Positions 44,929 to 56,700 of a stretch of 63,783 nt of DNA are shown here, one piece after another. Each line of letters opens with the position of its first letter. Positions within the stretch are counted from its first letter, which is position 1. The notes under the pieces are model-generated. The model had not been told where the DNA came from and ran no database searches. It was given only the letters and a program-made list of their open reading frames with translations. The DNA is from Rutstroemia sp. NJR-2017a BVV2 (taxonomy: Eukaryota; Ascomycota; Leotiomycetes; Helotiales; Rutstroemiaceae), in the NCBI GenBank assembly GCA_002946415.1, contig NJPS01000028.1, positions 1 to 63,783 on the forward strand, read 5' to 3'. A program made the position numbers and the translations under genes.

Positions 44929-45020
44929 AATATCCAATAATGCGCATTGACATGAACCTAGCTGTGCGAGGGATTCTTGCGCCAATGAGACCTGACAGAC
45001 CATTCTCTGATCGTTATTGA
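43946..45020 (+). pseudogene. Zn2Cys6 transcription factor, truncated copy A
   Basis: Exon 1 (43946-44182) ends at a GTGAGT donor and exon 2 starts at 44274, restoring the GAL4-type zinc cluster: ACLNCKRRRTK joined to CDGKEPCGKCIEKLPQQRCC. The frame is then cut by TAG at 44505-44507, where the paralogue at 59516-62147 has TGG (IAQW). Homology to that paralogue ends at 44928, and unrelated sequence closes the frame at 45020, so the whole regulatory domain is missing. A one-base difference near the start shifts the N-terminal frame relative to the paralogue. The product cannot be a working regulator, although the DNA-binding part alone might be made. Confidence 0.75.
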
Positions 45021-45159
45021 GTGCCATATGGCTCCTCTTCTCTATCAACTTGACCAACCCCACCAACTATAACCAAAATCGCTCCGGTGTCTAAGAACTT
45101 GTTCTTATTTTCAAGGGAGAAGTAAGGTTCAAAATATGGCGTTCATTTGGCATGAGCGA

Positions 45160-45580
45160 ACATGTATAGCCCTCCTTAACACTATCGGGAGGATCCTAGA
45201 TGCCATTATCGCTAGAAGAATCAGCTTCGCAGTCGAGATGCACGGCCTGCTCCCAGGAGAGCACATGGGTGGTCGAAGAGGGAGATCCACAGAGCATGCA
45301 ATTCATGTACTTCTCGAACGGATCTACACGGCCTGGTACGCGACAGGGACGGATGTTGCCAGCCTCCTACTCCTTGACGTGTCTGGAGCCTTCGATAACG
45401 TCTCGCACCCAAGGCTTATACACAACCTGAGAAAACGACGGGTTGACTCGCAGACAGTGAGGCTTATAGGAAGCTTCCTCACGGATCGGACGACCACATT
45501 GCGCCTGGGATCGGATACGTCAGCCCCGTTCAAGACAAAGACAGGAATCTCACAAGGGTCCCCGCTGTCGCCGATCCTTT
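45160..45580 (+). mobile_element. LINE reverse-transcriptase fragment
   Basis: About 420 bp encode part of a Tad-like reverse transcriptase: IALLNTIGRILDAIIARRIS, GGRRGRSTEHAIHVLLERIY, LLLLDVSGAFDNVSHPRLIH, then [10 protein letters not shown], after which homology ends at about 45580. The catalytic 'FADD' block and everything else are absent. The subfamily differs from the complete LINE at 2493-8157. The right edge coincides with the truncated 3' end of the flavin oxidase gene. Confidence 0.8.
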
Positions 45581-46347
45581 ATGGTGATTTGGTTTGGCCA
45601 GTCGGTCGTGTAGAAGCGGTTCATCGTGCTCACCAAATCATCCGTGGCATCTGGCTTCGGCAACCACGTAAATCTCCCAGCTACCACATTGCCATCCTTG
45701 TTCTGCAGCTTTCGAACGTTCAACTTCATCTCCACCAAAACACCAAAATTACCACCACCAGCACCGCAGAGTGCCCAGAAGAGCCTGCCTTTGTCTGACT
45801 TTGGATCATCACTGTCCTTAAAAGTTACCTCGATGCCGTCCGCGGTAACAATAGTAGCCTCCTTCAAGGTGTCGCATCCCATTCCAAAGCTTCTTGTGAA
45901 CGGACCGAGACCACCGCCCAATATGAAACCACTCACTCCCACGGTGGGACATCGCCCACCATTGATGATATACCCATCATGACGGCCGTCGATCAATTGC
46001 TTGTACGCATGGCCCCATTGTGCACCGCCTTGCAACGTAACAGTATTTGACTTCATGTCGAGATTAACCTCCTTCATCTTTACAAGGTCCAACAAGATAC
46101 CTTTGTCGGTGGTAGAGAATCCTGCATAAGAATGGCCGCCATTTTTAATCGTGATGGGTATTTTCCGTGATTTGGCTTGCTTGACAATGATCTGAACATG
46201 AGAAGAACGCTCGGGTTGAACAACGCAAGCGGGTCTGGCGAAGCGGTACAGGAGATTTGCAGTTGCAACAGACCGTTCATACTCCAGCTCCCCAAGTCTG
46301 TATACCGCGATTTTTTCAGTTTCGAAAATTTTAATGATATTATCCAT
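45581..46347 (-). pseudogene. FAD-linked oxidase (BBE-like), C-terminally truncated
   Basis: From the ATG at 46347 an uninterrupted frame encodes the FAD-binding domain of a vanillyl-alcohol-oxidase/berberine-bridge-type enzyme. Visible motifs are ITIKNGGHSYAGFST, with the His that usually carries FAD, GGRCPTVGVSGFILGGGLG, with the Cys of a second covalent FAD link, and LFWALCGAGGGNFGVLVEMK. At ITI (about 45581) the sequence runs into the inserted LINE scrap, which adds about nine foreign residues and a stop at 45550. The C-terminal substrate domain and BBE motif are lost, so activity is unlikely. Relatives oxidise alcohols or sugars or act in secondary metabolism. No signal peptide is seen. 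Confidence 0.8.
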
Positions 46348-47166
46348 GGTGATGGGGCAGAAGGATGAGGATGAAGCTATCTAAGAATGTAATATCAAAG
46401 GTTTTGCCATCGTTGTCTTCAGTGTTAGAAGCAGTGTACTAGTTTTTAAACGTGCTGTCCACTTGTGACACTAGTTTAATTGTAGGCCTGGAATAATATA
46501 TGCACAGAGATAACTACAAAAAAATATCATGTTGACACTCGCCCTATATTCTTCGCCAGGTTGTTGATGGGAAACGGAGCTACGTACCCGATATGACTTT
46601 TTGTTTGCAGATCATCTGTACAGGTTGCATGCAGCCATTTGTTGTCAGTATACTGGAAGAGACCAATTGGGCACGGATATGTGAAATAATTCGGTTTGTG
46701 GCAGAAACTTCCTCTGTCGGACAATTTTCAAGTACGACCTTGACTCGTGGTACACATACACATACACAATTAGCTAATTCTACTTTCATGTGATGCACAA
46801 AATCTTTTCCTTGACAATCATTTACATGTATGGCTAGCTTCTGTTCTCTAGATACTCGAAAAAGATTTGAGACAAAAGCTGAATGTAAAGACGGCAGGAA
46901 TGTGTTATCTTAGCGTTATGTGAGCAATGTTGATCTGAAATCACACATTACAATAGTTGACACCTTGAACGTGTTTTCAATTCTCTAGCTTACCTAGAGG
47001 TATATAAGAAGGACGTCTAGTTCTTATCTCATGTCTCTTTTGGAAAACATAAAAACAATACAAAACACATTTTGCATATCTTTTTCTAGCCAAAACGAGC
47101 CAAACTTCGGTATCTTCTCAACTTGCTCAAGAGATCCTGATCTTGTGTTTTTTTTACATATTGAAT
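46348..47166. other. intergenic, nothing recognised
   Basis: Upstream region of the flavin oxidase remnant on the left and of the 72-residue gene on the right. No repeat or further gene is recognised. Confidence 0.45.
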
Positions 47167-47575
47167 ATGTCTGAAGGAAAGGTAAGTTGCAGACAAAGAT
47201 TGCTCGTTGAGCAATAGTACGTGTCGGATGAAAAGCTAACATGAGGTGTGATCTTTGGAAGTCTATCCGAATTGTATATGAAAGTATCGAAGCATGGCAA
47301 GAGCACAACGAAGAAGTACGAAAGTAAGTTGCAACTTCTGTTGTGCTAATTAATTTGCTAACAAGTTTTTCAAGAATTATTGAAGAGAATCAGTCAATGC
47401 TTATTGAGACCAAATCGCTTCCTCCCATTGGGTTTGCCGGGTAAGTAATGGAAAGACCATCATTTCTACATTGAATATGATAGATTTAACATACATCAGT
47501 AATATATCCACAGAAGCAATCGAGAGATTGCAAGAATTGAACGGGGTGATTGTGACTGTAAATGAAGACGATTGA
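47167..47575 (+). CDS. 72-residue protein encoded by four exons, unknown function
   Basis: Exons are 47167-47181, 47262-47323, 47375-47440 and 47500-47575. All three donors are GTAAGT. Introns 1 and 2 carry GCTAAC branch-like sequences and intron 3 carries TTTAAC. Acceptors are GGAAG, TTCAAG and CATCAG. The splice phases 0, 2 and 2 join one open frame of 72 residues ending in TGA. The product starts MSEGK, has an amphipathic helical middle (ESIEAWQEHNEEVRK, IIEENQSMLIE) and ends VIVTVNEDD. It has no signal peptide, membrane segment or Cys. It could be a small coiled-coil protein. The family is not recognised. The consistent splice signals make the gene credible despite its size, but it has no homologue known to me. 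Confidence 0.5.
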
Positions 47576-48639
47576 GGGGTTTTCGAACAGTTCAATGGAA
47601 GCGGCCGATAAACGGGGAATAGCTTCTTGCATAGGTAATATCAATGCAGTGAAAATTCAATTCTTTATCAGGGACTTGTCGCATTGTAACTTATCACCGT
47701 AGCAATATCAAATTCAATCTCCTAACCTGCCCTTTCACCATTACTTCTCCATTTACAACTTTCACAATGTAAATATATACTGTACGATATTGCTTTCCTC
47801 GACGATCATACGAAGTAGTTGTAGAAGTATCACTGTCCCCTAACATTCCCCCACATCTGCCTTAAAAGCACTACAGTAACGCTGAGGTCGCAGAATGGAT
47901 GTGGAAAAAGCGTAAGCGAAAACTTTGATCGCCGATCCATTTGGGAGATAGAATGACCATTTCCGCCCTAAATGTACACCAGGCTTATTATATCCGTTCA
48001 TACTCAAGATCTAGTGCATCCCCGGAGTACTCACCAAATATTCGTGTTCCCGCTAAACCTAGCCGTCTTCTATTTGAGATCTCGATCTCATTTTCGATCT
48101 CGTGGCATATATGTCAACCTATAAGAAGGTCGGATGTACCCGTTTCAGCAGAATATCTCCAAATCTTAGGCTCGTATGGGGTCAATCAGACGCTGAGCTA
48201 CCCTCTATTCGTCAGTTCATCAGCGATCTTCGCGTCGACCTGCCTGCGCTTGTCCCTGAAAACTTCTGCTGTTTTCTTGCTTCCATTCTCAAGGCTGACC
48301 GCTTGCTCGCCCCTATAGTTATTTAACCACTGGTATGTGCGCATATTTTAGTATGATCAACAAGCGCTCTTGCGCAGTTTTCCCACTTGTCATCCATTCT
48401 AGCAGCCTCCCAGATATCTTTCTCTTCTAATTATTTTTTTCTAACACTTCGTGATATCTTCCTTCTCTAGTATCTATCTGGGCTTCTTTGATTGCCTAGT
48501 GCCTGTTGTCCCATTTCCCAAACTTGTGCCGTATCCGAAGTCACGAATGCCTCTGCTTATTCTTGACCCTAGAGTCTTCCCCTTGGCCCCCATTCCTTCT
48601 GTTTCTGCGTTCGTGACTGATTACTAGGTTCGTCTGTCA
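47576..48639. other. intergenic, one doubtful open frame
   Basis: An open frame at 48102-48326 (includes RLVWGQSDAELPSIRQFISD) looks protein-like but has no recognisable family, start context or intron structure. Pyrimidine-rich DNA surrounds it. It may be transposon debris. Confidence 0.35.
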
Positions 48640-49163
48640 CAATTCTATCACAATGCTAAAATCATCATCTTCAAATATTTCTATTATAATCTATCACAAT
48701 GCTAAAATCATCATCTTCAAATATTTCTAATTTAATAATTCTATCACAATGCTAAAATCATCATCTTCAAATATTTCTATTATAATCTGGCAGGTACGCA
48801 CCGTAATTGCCACAGAGCCGCGCACACATTTCCGCCCTCGGCTTCTTACTACCCCAGCCTGCATTTCCGCCGTTATCGGCTCTGTAAAATCTATCCTATC
48901 TTATAAATCTTGCTCATCCTGTAGAGAAAGTACTCTTTGCCATAAATGTATTTCCCTATCCCTCTGGTATATGCTAAGCTCCTTATTAGCTTTGCAAAAC
49001 TTCTTATTCTCCAATTTCAATAGTGCTAGAAGGAAAGTAGGTTTGTCGAAAAGTAGCATTACGTCTAGGGTTGACGGATTGCGAGCGAGTTGGCTACGCA
49101 AACTTTTTAAGGTCATGGTTTCCTTGTTGCTGCATAAGTGCCTAATGACTTTGCGATGGTACT
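48640..49163 (-). pseudogene. pogo-type transposase C-terminal remnant with tandem-repeated tail
   Basis: Read on the minus strand, 49116-48901 gives SLRSQLARNPSTLDVMLLFD and LLALLKLENKKFCKANKELS, like the linker after the DDE domain in pogo transposases. Next come ITAEMQAG and, across a frameshift, a zinc-knuckle relic (CARLCGNYGAY in one frame, VRTCQI in the other), then EIFEDDDFSIVI. The DNA coding for that acidic tail is tandemly repeated three times (48645-48690, 48691-48740, 48741-48786, about 46-50 bp each). The DDE domain and inverted ends are not found. Confidence 0.5.
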
Positions 49164-49628
49164 TTGAGTAGCCATTCTATAGGATGATCAATTGCGCTCA
49201 CTTCATGGTGCTCCCATCGTTCTCATGATATGCCGCCCCTAGATTTTGGATTGGTTCAAGAAATGAGATGCAAAGGTTAAGGATAATGGATGATGAAGAA
49301 ATTATTGTTAGCTAGGAAGTGAATAATGCTCAGCGCATACTAGAACTAGGGTGGCTTGCACCTAAGTTGGCAGGGACTTAACACTATTGGCGAGCCGAGT
49401 TCTGCAGCCTCACCGATTTAACCTTAAGCGTGCTCTTGCGTTCAGCCTTTTTTTCAGCCTTTGCGGGAACTTTTAGGCTTGCCGTCAACAATGCTATAAT
49501 CAACACCCAAGCCATTATCACAAGGTTATAAACACAACTTGCCAAGCCTTCAATACGTCCTCCTCACAGATCCTCGAACGTTGATACAAGAAATTCCAGA
49601 GAGATATGCCTGGACGAGAGAACCGCCA
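49164..49628. other. intergenic, nothing recognised
   Basis: 3' flank of the 271-residue gene. No element ends or genes are recognised. Confidence 0.45.
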
Positions 49629-50444
49629 TTATAGTATGCCATCCATTTCGCCATCCATCTCCACCTTCACCAGAGGTGATCTAGATCTATTTTGCATTTG
49701 TGGAGGCTCCCTAGGACCCAACATCCAATCCCCCATTGCAAGCCATTTACTCCATGCCTCATCTGATGCTTCGAGTTCCACCTCCTGAACTTCTCTCAGC
49801 GGCGTCAAAAAAGGTACCGATTGTTCTGGGGACATATCATAGGCCGTTTTGACCTCCAACCAGCTACTACTTTTCGATGCGAACATGTAGTTTCGTCGCT
49901 CTATTTCGTGTAGAGCCCCAATTCCCGCCCGCCAATCATGTCCAAAGAAATATTGTAGTATTTCATCACTATCATGACCTGTAATAATTAGTCGACGTAT
50001 GTATGGTATTAAAGAGACATGTTGTGGATATCCTTCTTCTTTGGATTCACTACGGTTTCGGCTCCCATGCTGATGGGTGTTATGATTTTGATGGTCCATG
50101 TCCCCGTCCCGCCTTCGGTCTTGTCGCTCGCTGGGTCGTTCTTCCAGGTTTACACCGGACCAAGCCTTATCAGCTCGTTTAACCGGATGCGGTTGTTTCT
50201 GAAACGGTAGCTGGATGTTGATGAAGGCTGCTATCGCTTGAACTGCATAATCATGCTGCCCTCTGTCAAGGAAATACTCCTGGCAATTCAGAATGCGCTT
50301 ATACCAATTGAGAGTGTTGAAGACGGAACCTTCCTGATTCCGATCTCCGTTAACGGGCTCATCGTAATCCGTGAAAGCCTGTTGGTATCTTGGAGGATGA
50401 CAGAAATTCTGGGATGATGGTCCTGCCTGAGAGTGATATGCCAT
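49629..50444 (-). CDS. conserved ascomycete protein of unknown function, 271 residues
   Basis: A single uninterrupted exon. The N-terminal half is Gln/His/Arg-rich and likely disordered. The second half is the conserved part: LIPYIRRLIITGHDSDEILQ, YFFGHDWRAGIGALHEIERR, SSSWLEVKTAYDM, then EAWSKWLAMGDWMLGPREPP. I recall this pattern from hypothetical proteins of many Pezizomycotina, so it is a real gene family, but no function is assigned. No signal peptide or membrane helix is present. The start ATG at 50444 follows an in-frame non-coding upstream region. The gene lies between a pogo remnant and the phytochrome gene and shows no damage. Confidence 0.65.
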   Translation of the reverse strand: MAYHSQAGPSSQNFCHPPRYQQAFTDYDEPVNGDRNQEGSVFNTLNWYKRILNCQEYFLDRGQHDYAVQAIAAFINIQLPFQKQPHPVKRADKAWSGVNLEERPSERQDRRRDGDMDHQNHNTHQHGSRNRSESKEEGYPQHVSLIPYIRRLIITGHDSDEILQYFFGHDWRAGIGALHEIERRNYMFASKSSSWLEVKTAYDMSPEQSVPFLTPLREVQEVELEASDEAWSKWLAMGDWMLGPREPPQMQNRSRSPLVKVEMDGEMDGIL

Positions 50445-53400
50445 TGCCTATCTTCGAGAATGATAAAATCTAATTGGCAGAGATTCGTACACAAACAATC
50501 TAAAATATGTGAAAATGAGCGACAGGATAGGTATAAAGCAGTATGTGCAAGACGAAAAGAAAGACTATCATACCACCAATATGCATACACTCTATTGCAG
50601 GACACTGGAAAACTTGTGATAGCACAGCAGGAACGACCACAGCACAGCCAGAGAAAGAGATATATATCGTGTCTGAGATGAAGTAATAGTACTGACAGTT
50701 GCGCCCCGAAGTGAACTAACGGATTCAACTAGGGGCAAGGATGCTGAATGAAAGTGGCCAGTGATGGCGAAGGAGTTACCGCCCGAATCAACAAGGTGAT
50801 GTCTATAGAGATTCATAGTATTTTCTCTCAAAAGCCGATTGTCAGCGAGGGAAGTAGAGATACTTTATACTTAGTGTGCGAGAAATCTGTCGAGAAAGAG
50901 GGATGTGGGATATAGGAGAATTAATGAGTGAAATGTGAGTACATATGCATGCGAGCGAGATGTCCAGGTGGTTGCATCTTAGACGTAATAGGTCGAGATG
51001 GAGAAATGAAATCCATTTGGCCAATCGTAAATACCCTAGTGACTCTTGGTCTAGAAATGTTAATTTTTTTCCTTCTAGAAAGCTTGATTCGGGAAACAGT
51101 GGGTACTCTCTTCGCACAGTTTGATACTTGGGATAAATAGATAGATGTTTTCGATTCTTCTCCCATCTACGTAATTCTACAATATATTTTAAATTCTGTT
51201 TTATATACAAAGATATTCCATTTTCCACTGAAGATCTTCCTCTCCGCATTTACATACGTCAGTCCCATTTTTCATCCCACGTTTTACCTCTTTTCATTCA
51301 TTGCAGTGGTATTGGGTGGATTGTGAACTGCGCCATACTTACCGCGCATAATGGCCAGCAGTGAACCGTGAGCCGTGAACCGCCAACAAGAACCAGAGAC
51401 TAGAAAACCCTCCCAGGAACTGTGGACACTTCTTGAACACTGCGCACTAATACAATATTTTCGTAGGTGGGACACAACCGGATGAAAGGGTCATGAACGA
51501 AAGGACGAGAAGCATAAAGCATGAGCATGAAGCACGCGGCGCGAGGGGGGAGGTGGGCCACATGCGCTGCATGGGGATGCGGTTATCAATCAGTCATATC
51601 ATACACTGGGTATACCATTGCAGTGCATCAACTTATGCAAGCGGATAGGGACAGGTCAATCAGGATCAATGATTTTCATGACCGTTACATTGCTCTTACC
51701 TGCGAGTCCAGCCCAGCCCAGGTAGAGTAAGTATAACCTAACCTACAGTACTCAGTACTCTAGGCCGATATATACCTAGTCCACCTCAATACATATCAAC
51801 ATCAATTCAAGGGCGCGGTTGAAGCTCTCAGTTATTCAATCGATGTGTGCTTGGATGGGAATATGATCGGGCTGTGATTGTTCGAGGGAGGAAAACATTC
51901 AGGCGAAAGGGATGGTCTCTTGAAAAAGGTCTGTATGCTCGGACCATCTGCTTCTTTCAGTAGACGATGTGGGCAATTGACCAATGAGAGATGAGGTGGG
52001 CGGAAAACAAGATGCGGTTTATATTAAACCCCGAAAAGATGCGCTGCACGACGGACTCTGATAGTTTTCCGGAGGTGTGAATGGAAATGGGGAACTACGG
52101 GATATAAAGTGTGGTGATCATATCCTTGGCTGTCGGCAAATAGCACAGAAGTATATCTGATCGAGCGGAACTTGATGGGTAGCTTTGATTACATATAGAG
52201 TTTTCCTAGATGGTGGTGGAGTATGAGATATGAAAAACTTAGATCTCTGGGATGCGCCAATGTAAAAGCAAGTAACTACCCAATAATCAAGGATGCAGCA
52301 AAGTACATGGTGCATTGGCCTAGATCCAAATCATTACATGCTTGCGAATGTTTATTAAAAATGACTGCATGTGGAGAAAGGGTTCATGCACACAGACCTC
52401 TTTCTGGGTGTCTTTACCAAACTACAAACATCATCTTGGGGACATGGCTTATTGTTGTGGCAAAATTATCCGGCAATTACTTGTGTTGTAGTCCTGGTCA
52501 ATTTCTAGAGATGTCACATACATTACTATATTGTTTAGCCAGTATACCGACGACACCGGAAGGATTAGAGAGCCGAAATCAGGTGCTCATAATTTAGCCT
52601 TCCTTCGATAAAAACAAACGGCAACTATTTGTATCAACTAGCGTAGTGTTGTAAATCATAGCACATGACGTTGTTCAGAAGGTGTTCACAAAGGAATACA
52701 CGTGACTAGGGGATTGATTGATTAGATGATCCATTAACGTTCTATATCTTATCAAAATGTGACTAAGGGATCTTAAGTTCAAAGATTACCAGGTAATTGT
52801 AGGAGAACCCTCAGGAGGATTTGATCATGTATATATCAACAGGAATATGCAGGTATCCGTCTTGGCTACTGCCGTTCACGTGATGGATCTGGAGGATGTT
52901 GGAGGTGTGGATCATGGGGCCAAAGAGGACCAAGGTCTATATAAACAGACAATTTTTTCTTAGTATAGGGAGCTGATGCAATTAATCCTATTACAGCAAA
53001 GCAGTAAAATGTAGACCGCAACGAGACCTAAGATATTGATGAGACTTGGTCTGCTGCTAATTCAACCTGGATTGCATTTAAGACAGTAGATAGGATTGAT
53101 ACTCTAGAAAAAATGCTCTCTTTTTGAGAATCTGTCTCATATAGAATCAATGTTCTACTAATTCTCCAGTCCTCCATATAAGATTAATCTCCTTCTAGTA
53201 ATTCTTCTTCACATTTAGATTAAATCTCCTTCCAATCCTCAATCGCGGTTAGGATTCTGATCTTGATTGGTCTTGCTACCCAGCGCCCGCCAACGTCTGC
53301 CTTGATTGGGCGGCAAGGCAGCTCCGCCTTGAGCAACATCCGCATGGCAGAGATCATCATTTTCAAGTGTCTCTTGTTTCTTACGAACGTAAAATTGACT

Positions 53401-53729
53401 TCTAGATAGTCTCTCTAACAAGCCGGGGCAGTGGAAGGCCCGAGAAGTCCCATCGTAAGTCTTATATTGCATCTGGGTCGTATATGAGATTCGCCGTGTG
53501 TATGCAGAAATCCCATGCAACACAAAGAGAGCAAGTTGCCTCGCGTGATGCAGACCTGACATTGTCTGGTAGATGTATTCCCATTCATAAATGGTGCGAT
53601 CGGAACTAAGCCTTTGCCAAACTTCGTATCTCCTGCATATAAACCTCCATTCCCGAAACTGGTATAGTTCGAATGAGTGCCAACAAAAGTAAAAATCATA
53701 GCGTCATGTGGGTTTGTCGCACAATGAGC
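50445..53729. other. long intergenic region
   Basis: 3.3 kb. The left part is upstream of the 271-residue gene. The right part (about 53400-53729) is probably the phytochrome 3' untranslated region. Open frames such as 52223-52597 have no family match or splice support. No repeats or RNA genes are recognised. Confidence 0.45.
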
Positions 53730-56700
53730 TCACGCCAAGAACCAACCGCCTCTTTCCCAGTACCCAGGGGTATATAGAGCATCTCTCCTCAGCTTAGGAT
53801 ATTTGACTCCCTGCAACAAAAGACTCAAGCGCCCCACATCAATTGGTTTGAGCAGCCAGGCATCGAAACTAGAATCATTGAATTAGCATAGTTTATCTGG
53901 AGCAGAGCAGGCGAAGAAAGGCTCGTACCCGCTTTGAACATATTCGAATCTCTTGTCCTCGGTGAGTGAAGCGGAAACAGCTATTATTGGAACCCTTGGG
54001 CGAATGCGTCTCAACTCTTCGACAAGCTCTTTCTCGTACTCGCGAATCATTTCCGTGGACAATGCCCCATCAACTAGCGGCATCTGCCCAAAAATCAGGA
54101 TCAGATATATTGCTTTGATCCAGGGACGACATACCTGCAGATCCATGAGAATAACGTCGACGGTATGTGGTTTCAAAGCGTAATGGTCGTGGCATTGCTG
54201 GCCATCATGTACAACTTCAACCTTGTGGCCTAGCTTGTTGAGCCTTCGGGTTAAGAATCGGGCGTTGATGGGATTGTCTTCGGCAACAAGAACGTAAAGT
54301 GACTCTCGAGATTCACTGGGCTCGGCATCAATTCGAGGGAAAGGGAATGTGGATCCAGATGGTTTTACATTAGATTGGCTACTAAGTGTGCCACTTTTAC
54401 CATCAGATGATACAGTGGGCTCAGCAAATGGCGAATTTGGGGAAGGTGGAGTGATCCCTTCGGTCACTATTGTTGAGCCGCTCTGAACTGTCATCGTTCG
54501 TCTAACAATATCGAGTATCCGAAGAGGTGTGGTTCCAGTATCAGACATGGCTCGATGAAGGGGGGTGTCTTCCGAGGGTCTAGATGTTGGGTCATCTGGC
54601 GTTGTTATTGCGTGTTCGAAGGGCAACTCAATACTGAAGATAGTGCCTTTGCTTAGTTCACTCTGTACCCTGATTTGACCTTTCATGTTCTTGACATATC
54701 GAGCAACGACGGCAAGCCCGACACCAAGAAATCTCCCCTCAGTTGGGGTGGATGGTGTAGTAGTATCGAACATGGGGTTTTCATCTTCATCAATGACTTG
54801 CTCGAATTCTTGAAACAGATTCTGTATACCAAGTGGTCAATACATGAAGATCCTCCCATTCTCAATACATTAGGACTTACATCGAGTTGGCTTTCTGACA
54901 TACCCACCCCAATATCTTGCACACTGATACCGATAATTGAACTTTGTTCCTCGGAGCGAATGGTTCTAATATCGACTTTAATGCCCCCTTTCATCGAGTG
55001 TTGAAAAGCATTGCTAGTCACGTTGGATATCACCTGGCGAAGACGAGCCGCATCTCCTCTCACCATTTCTGGGAGACCTTGATGCAGCGAGACACTGAAT
55101 TCAAGTCTCTTTCTGAGGCTAATTGGTTGAATTTGCGTTAGCTATGATCATTGCACTATTATTGGAGTCCTTACGCCTCTGTTCGGAAGTTTGTTAATAC
55201 GTTTGACACAGTTGCTCCAAGGTCAAATATCTCTTTCGTGGAATTGACTAGGCCTTCTTCCACCTTGGTCAAGTTGAGGAGATCGTCAATGACCTAAGGG
55301 GGTCAGGAAGTCAGTTATTTCCTGTTTCAGTAGATGTCATGAACGGAGCAAATCCATCGGGTTGTGTTTGGAGTACATGATGTGGGGTATGTTGACTCAG
55401 CGCAGGAGGAGAGTCAATTGAAACATGAGCTCCAATGAACTTACATATATAAGTGATTTGCTCGCACGATGAGCCGTCGCTAAGATATCTCTTGTAGAAT
55501 CGTCGATTTTATTTTCCAAAGCCATTTCCAGAGAGTTCACAATCGCGTTGAGAGGTGTTCGCACCTGTGGTGGAGACCATATCAGTCAGCTGGACAGTCT
55601 TATAGAACTGGAATAATCATCCATTCAAACTACAACAGTACCTCGTGGCTCGAGTTCTCTAGAAGCAACCGTGTCATTCTGTTGTTCTGTCCTGCAGCTT
55701 GCTTTTGTCTCCATATCTCAATGAATCTGCCATAAAGCAAGCTCAAAGTTGAGGCGGTTTCTATCTGATCTTCAGCCCATTCCGTGCTCATTCCCACCAC
55801 CGTTTCAGTCCAGCGTTTGAAGCTCGTTCTTGGCTCGAGATATTCGCTCCCTGTTGTCATAAGCTTCTCATACGGATTACCAGCCCATCTGACCTCTTGT
55901 AGCTCTCCGTGACGAAAGAAGACAAGAAAGTCTTTCCCTCCGGCGCTCAGGGGTATGAAAAGTAGCCCAGATATTGAGCGGATCCCTTCCGCGTACTTGA
56001 TATCGGGGAACTCAGCATTTATATTCTGGCACGCATGGACGGACGTGAATCGGTGCTGTTGCAAGTACGCTAGAATGGCGAGAGCCTCTCGATATGGCTC
56101 TAACTTCCCAATAGCACGAGCCTCGTCCTGTATACTCAGGAGGCCGAAGTCAGCACCAAAGACCCGGAGCAAGTCCGCAGACGATGCTGCTATAAAACCA
56201 GTTGGGTTCCGTGCCAGAGGGGTAGATGACGGAGGCTTGCGAGCCTTAATCCTTTGTAACATGAGTAGTCGTTCGATGTTCGTTGCAGCACAGTCGCCAA
56301 TGTTGCGGCAAAGCTCGCGGATTGGTAGTGTCACGCGAATCCCAAGATTTCCATAGCCGTGACATGCTATCAAACCCCAGAGGTCGGAGTTGATCACAAT
56401 TGATACAGACATGGACGAGCGAACTCCCATGTTTCCCAGATATTTTAGATGGATAGGGGATATTGCCCGCAGGTACGAGTGTGTTAAGTCGAGCGGAACT
56501 TCGAAATCCGACACATCGCGGCAGACCTAATTTGTTGTATTGTTAACTTCTATCATATACTATAGCACTTCGTACATAGAAGAGAAGAAATTGTACGAGG
56601 AAAGACGTACCAAACGAGCTGTCTCTGCGTCGCGATCATAAAGTATACGGATGCGGTTGATCTTGTACAGTTCCCTTGCTTGTTTTGGTATATCAGAAGC

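Noticed and set aside
52223..52597. 124-residue plus-strand ORF
   Set aside because: No motif, no splice context and biased composition; likely chance.
53239..53699. Separate gene downstream of phytochrome
   Set aside because: Short overlapping frames directly after the phytochrome stop fit its 3' untranslated region better.
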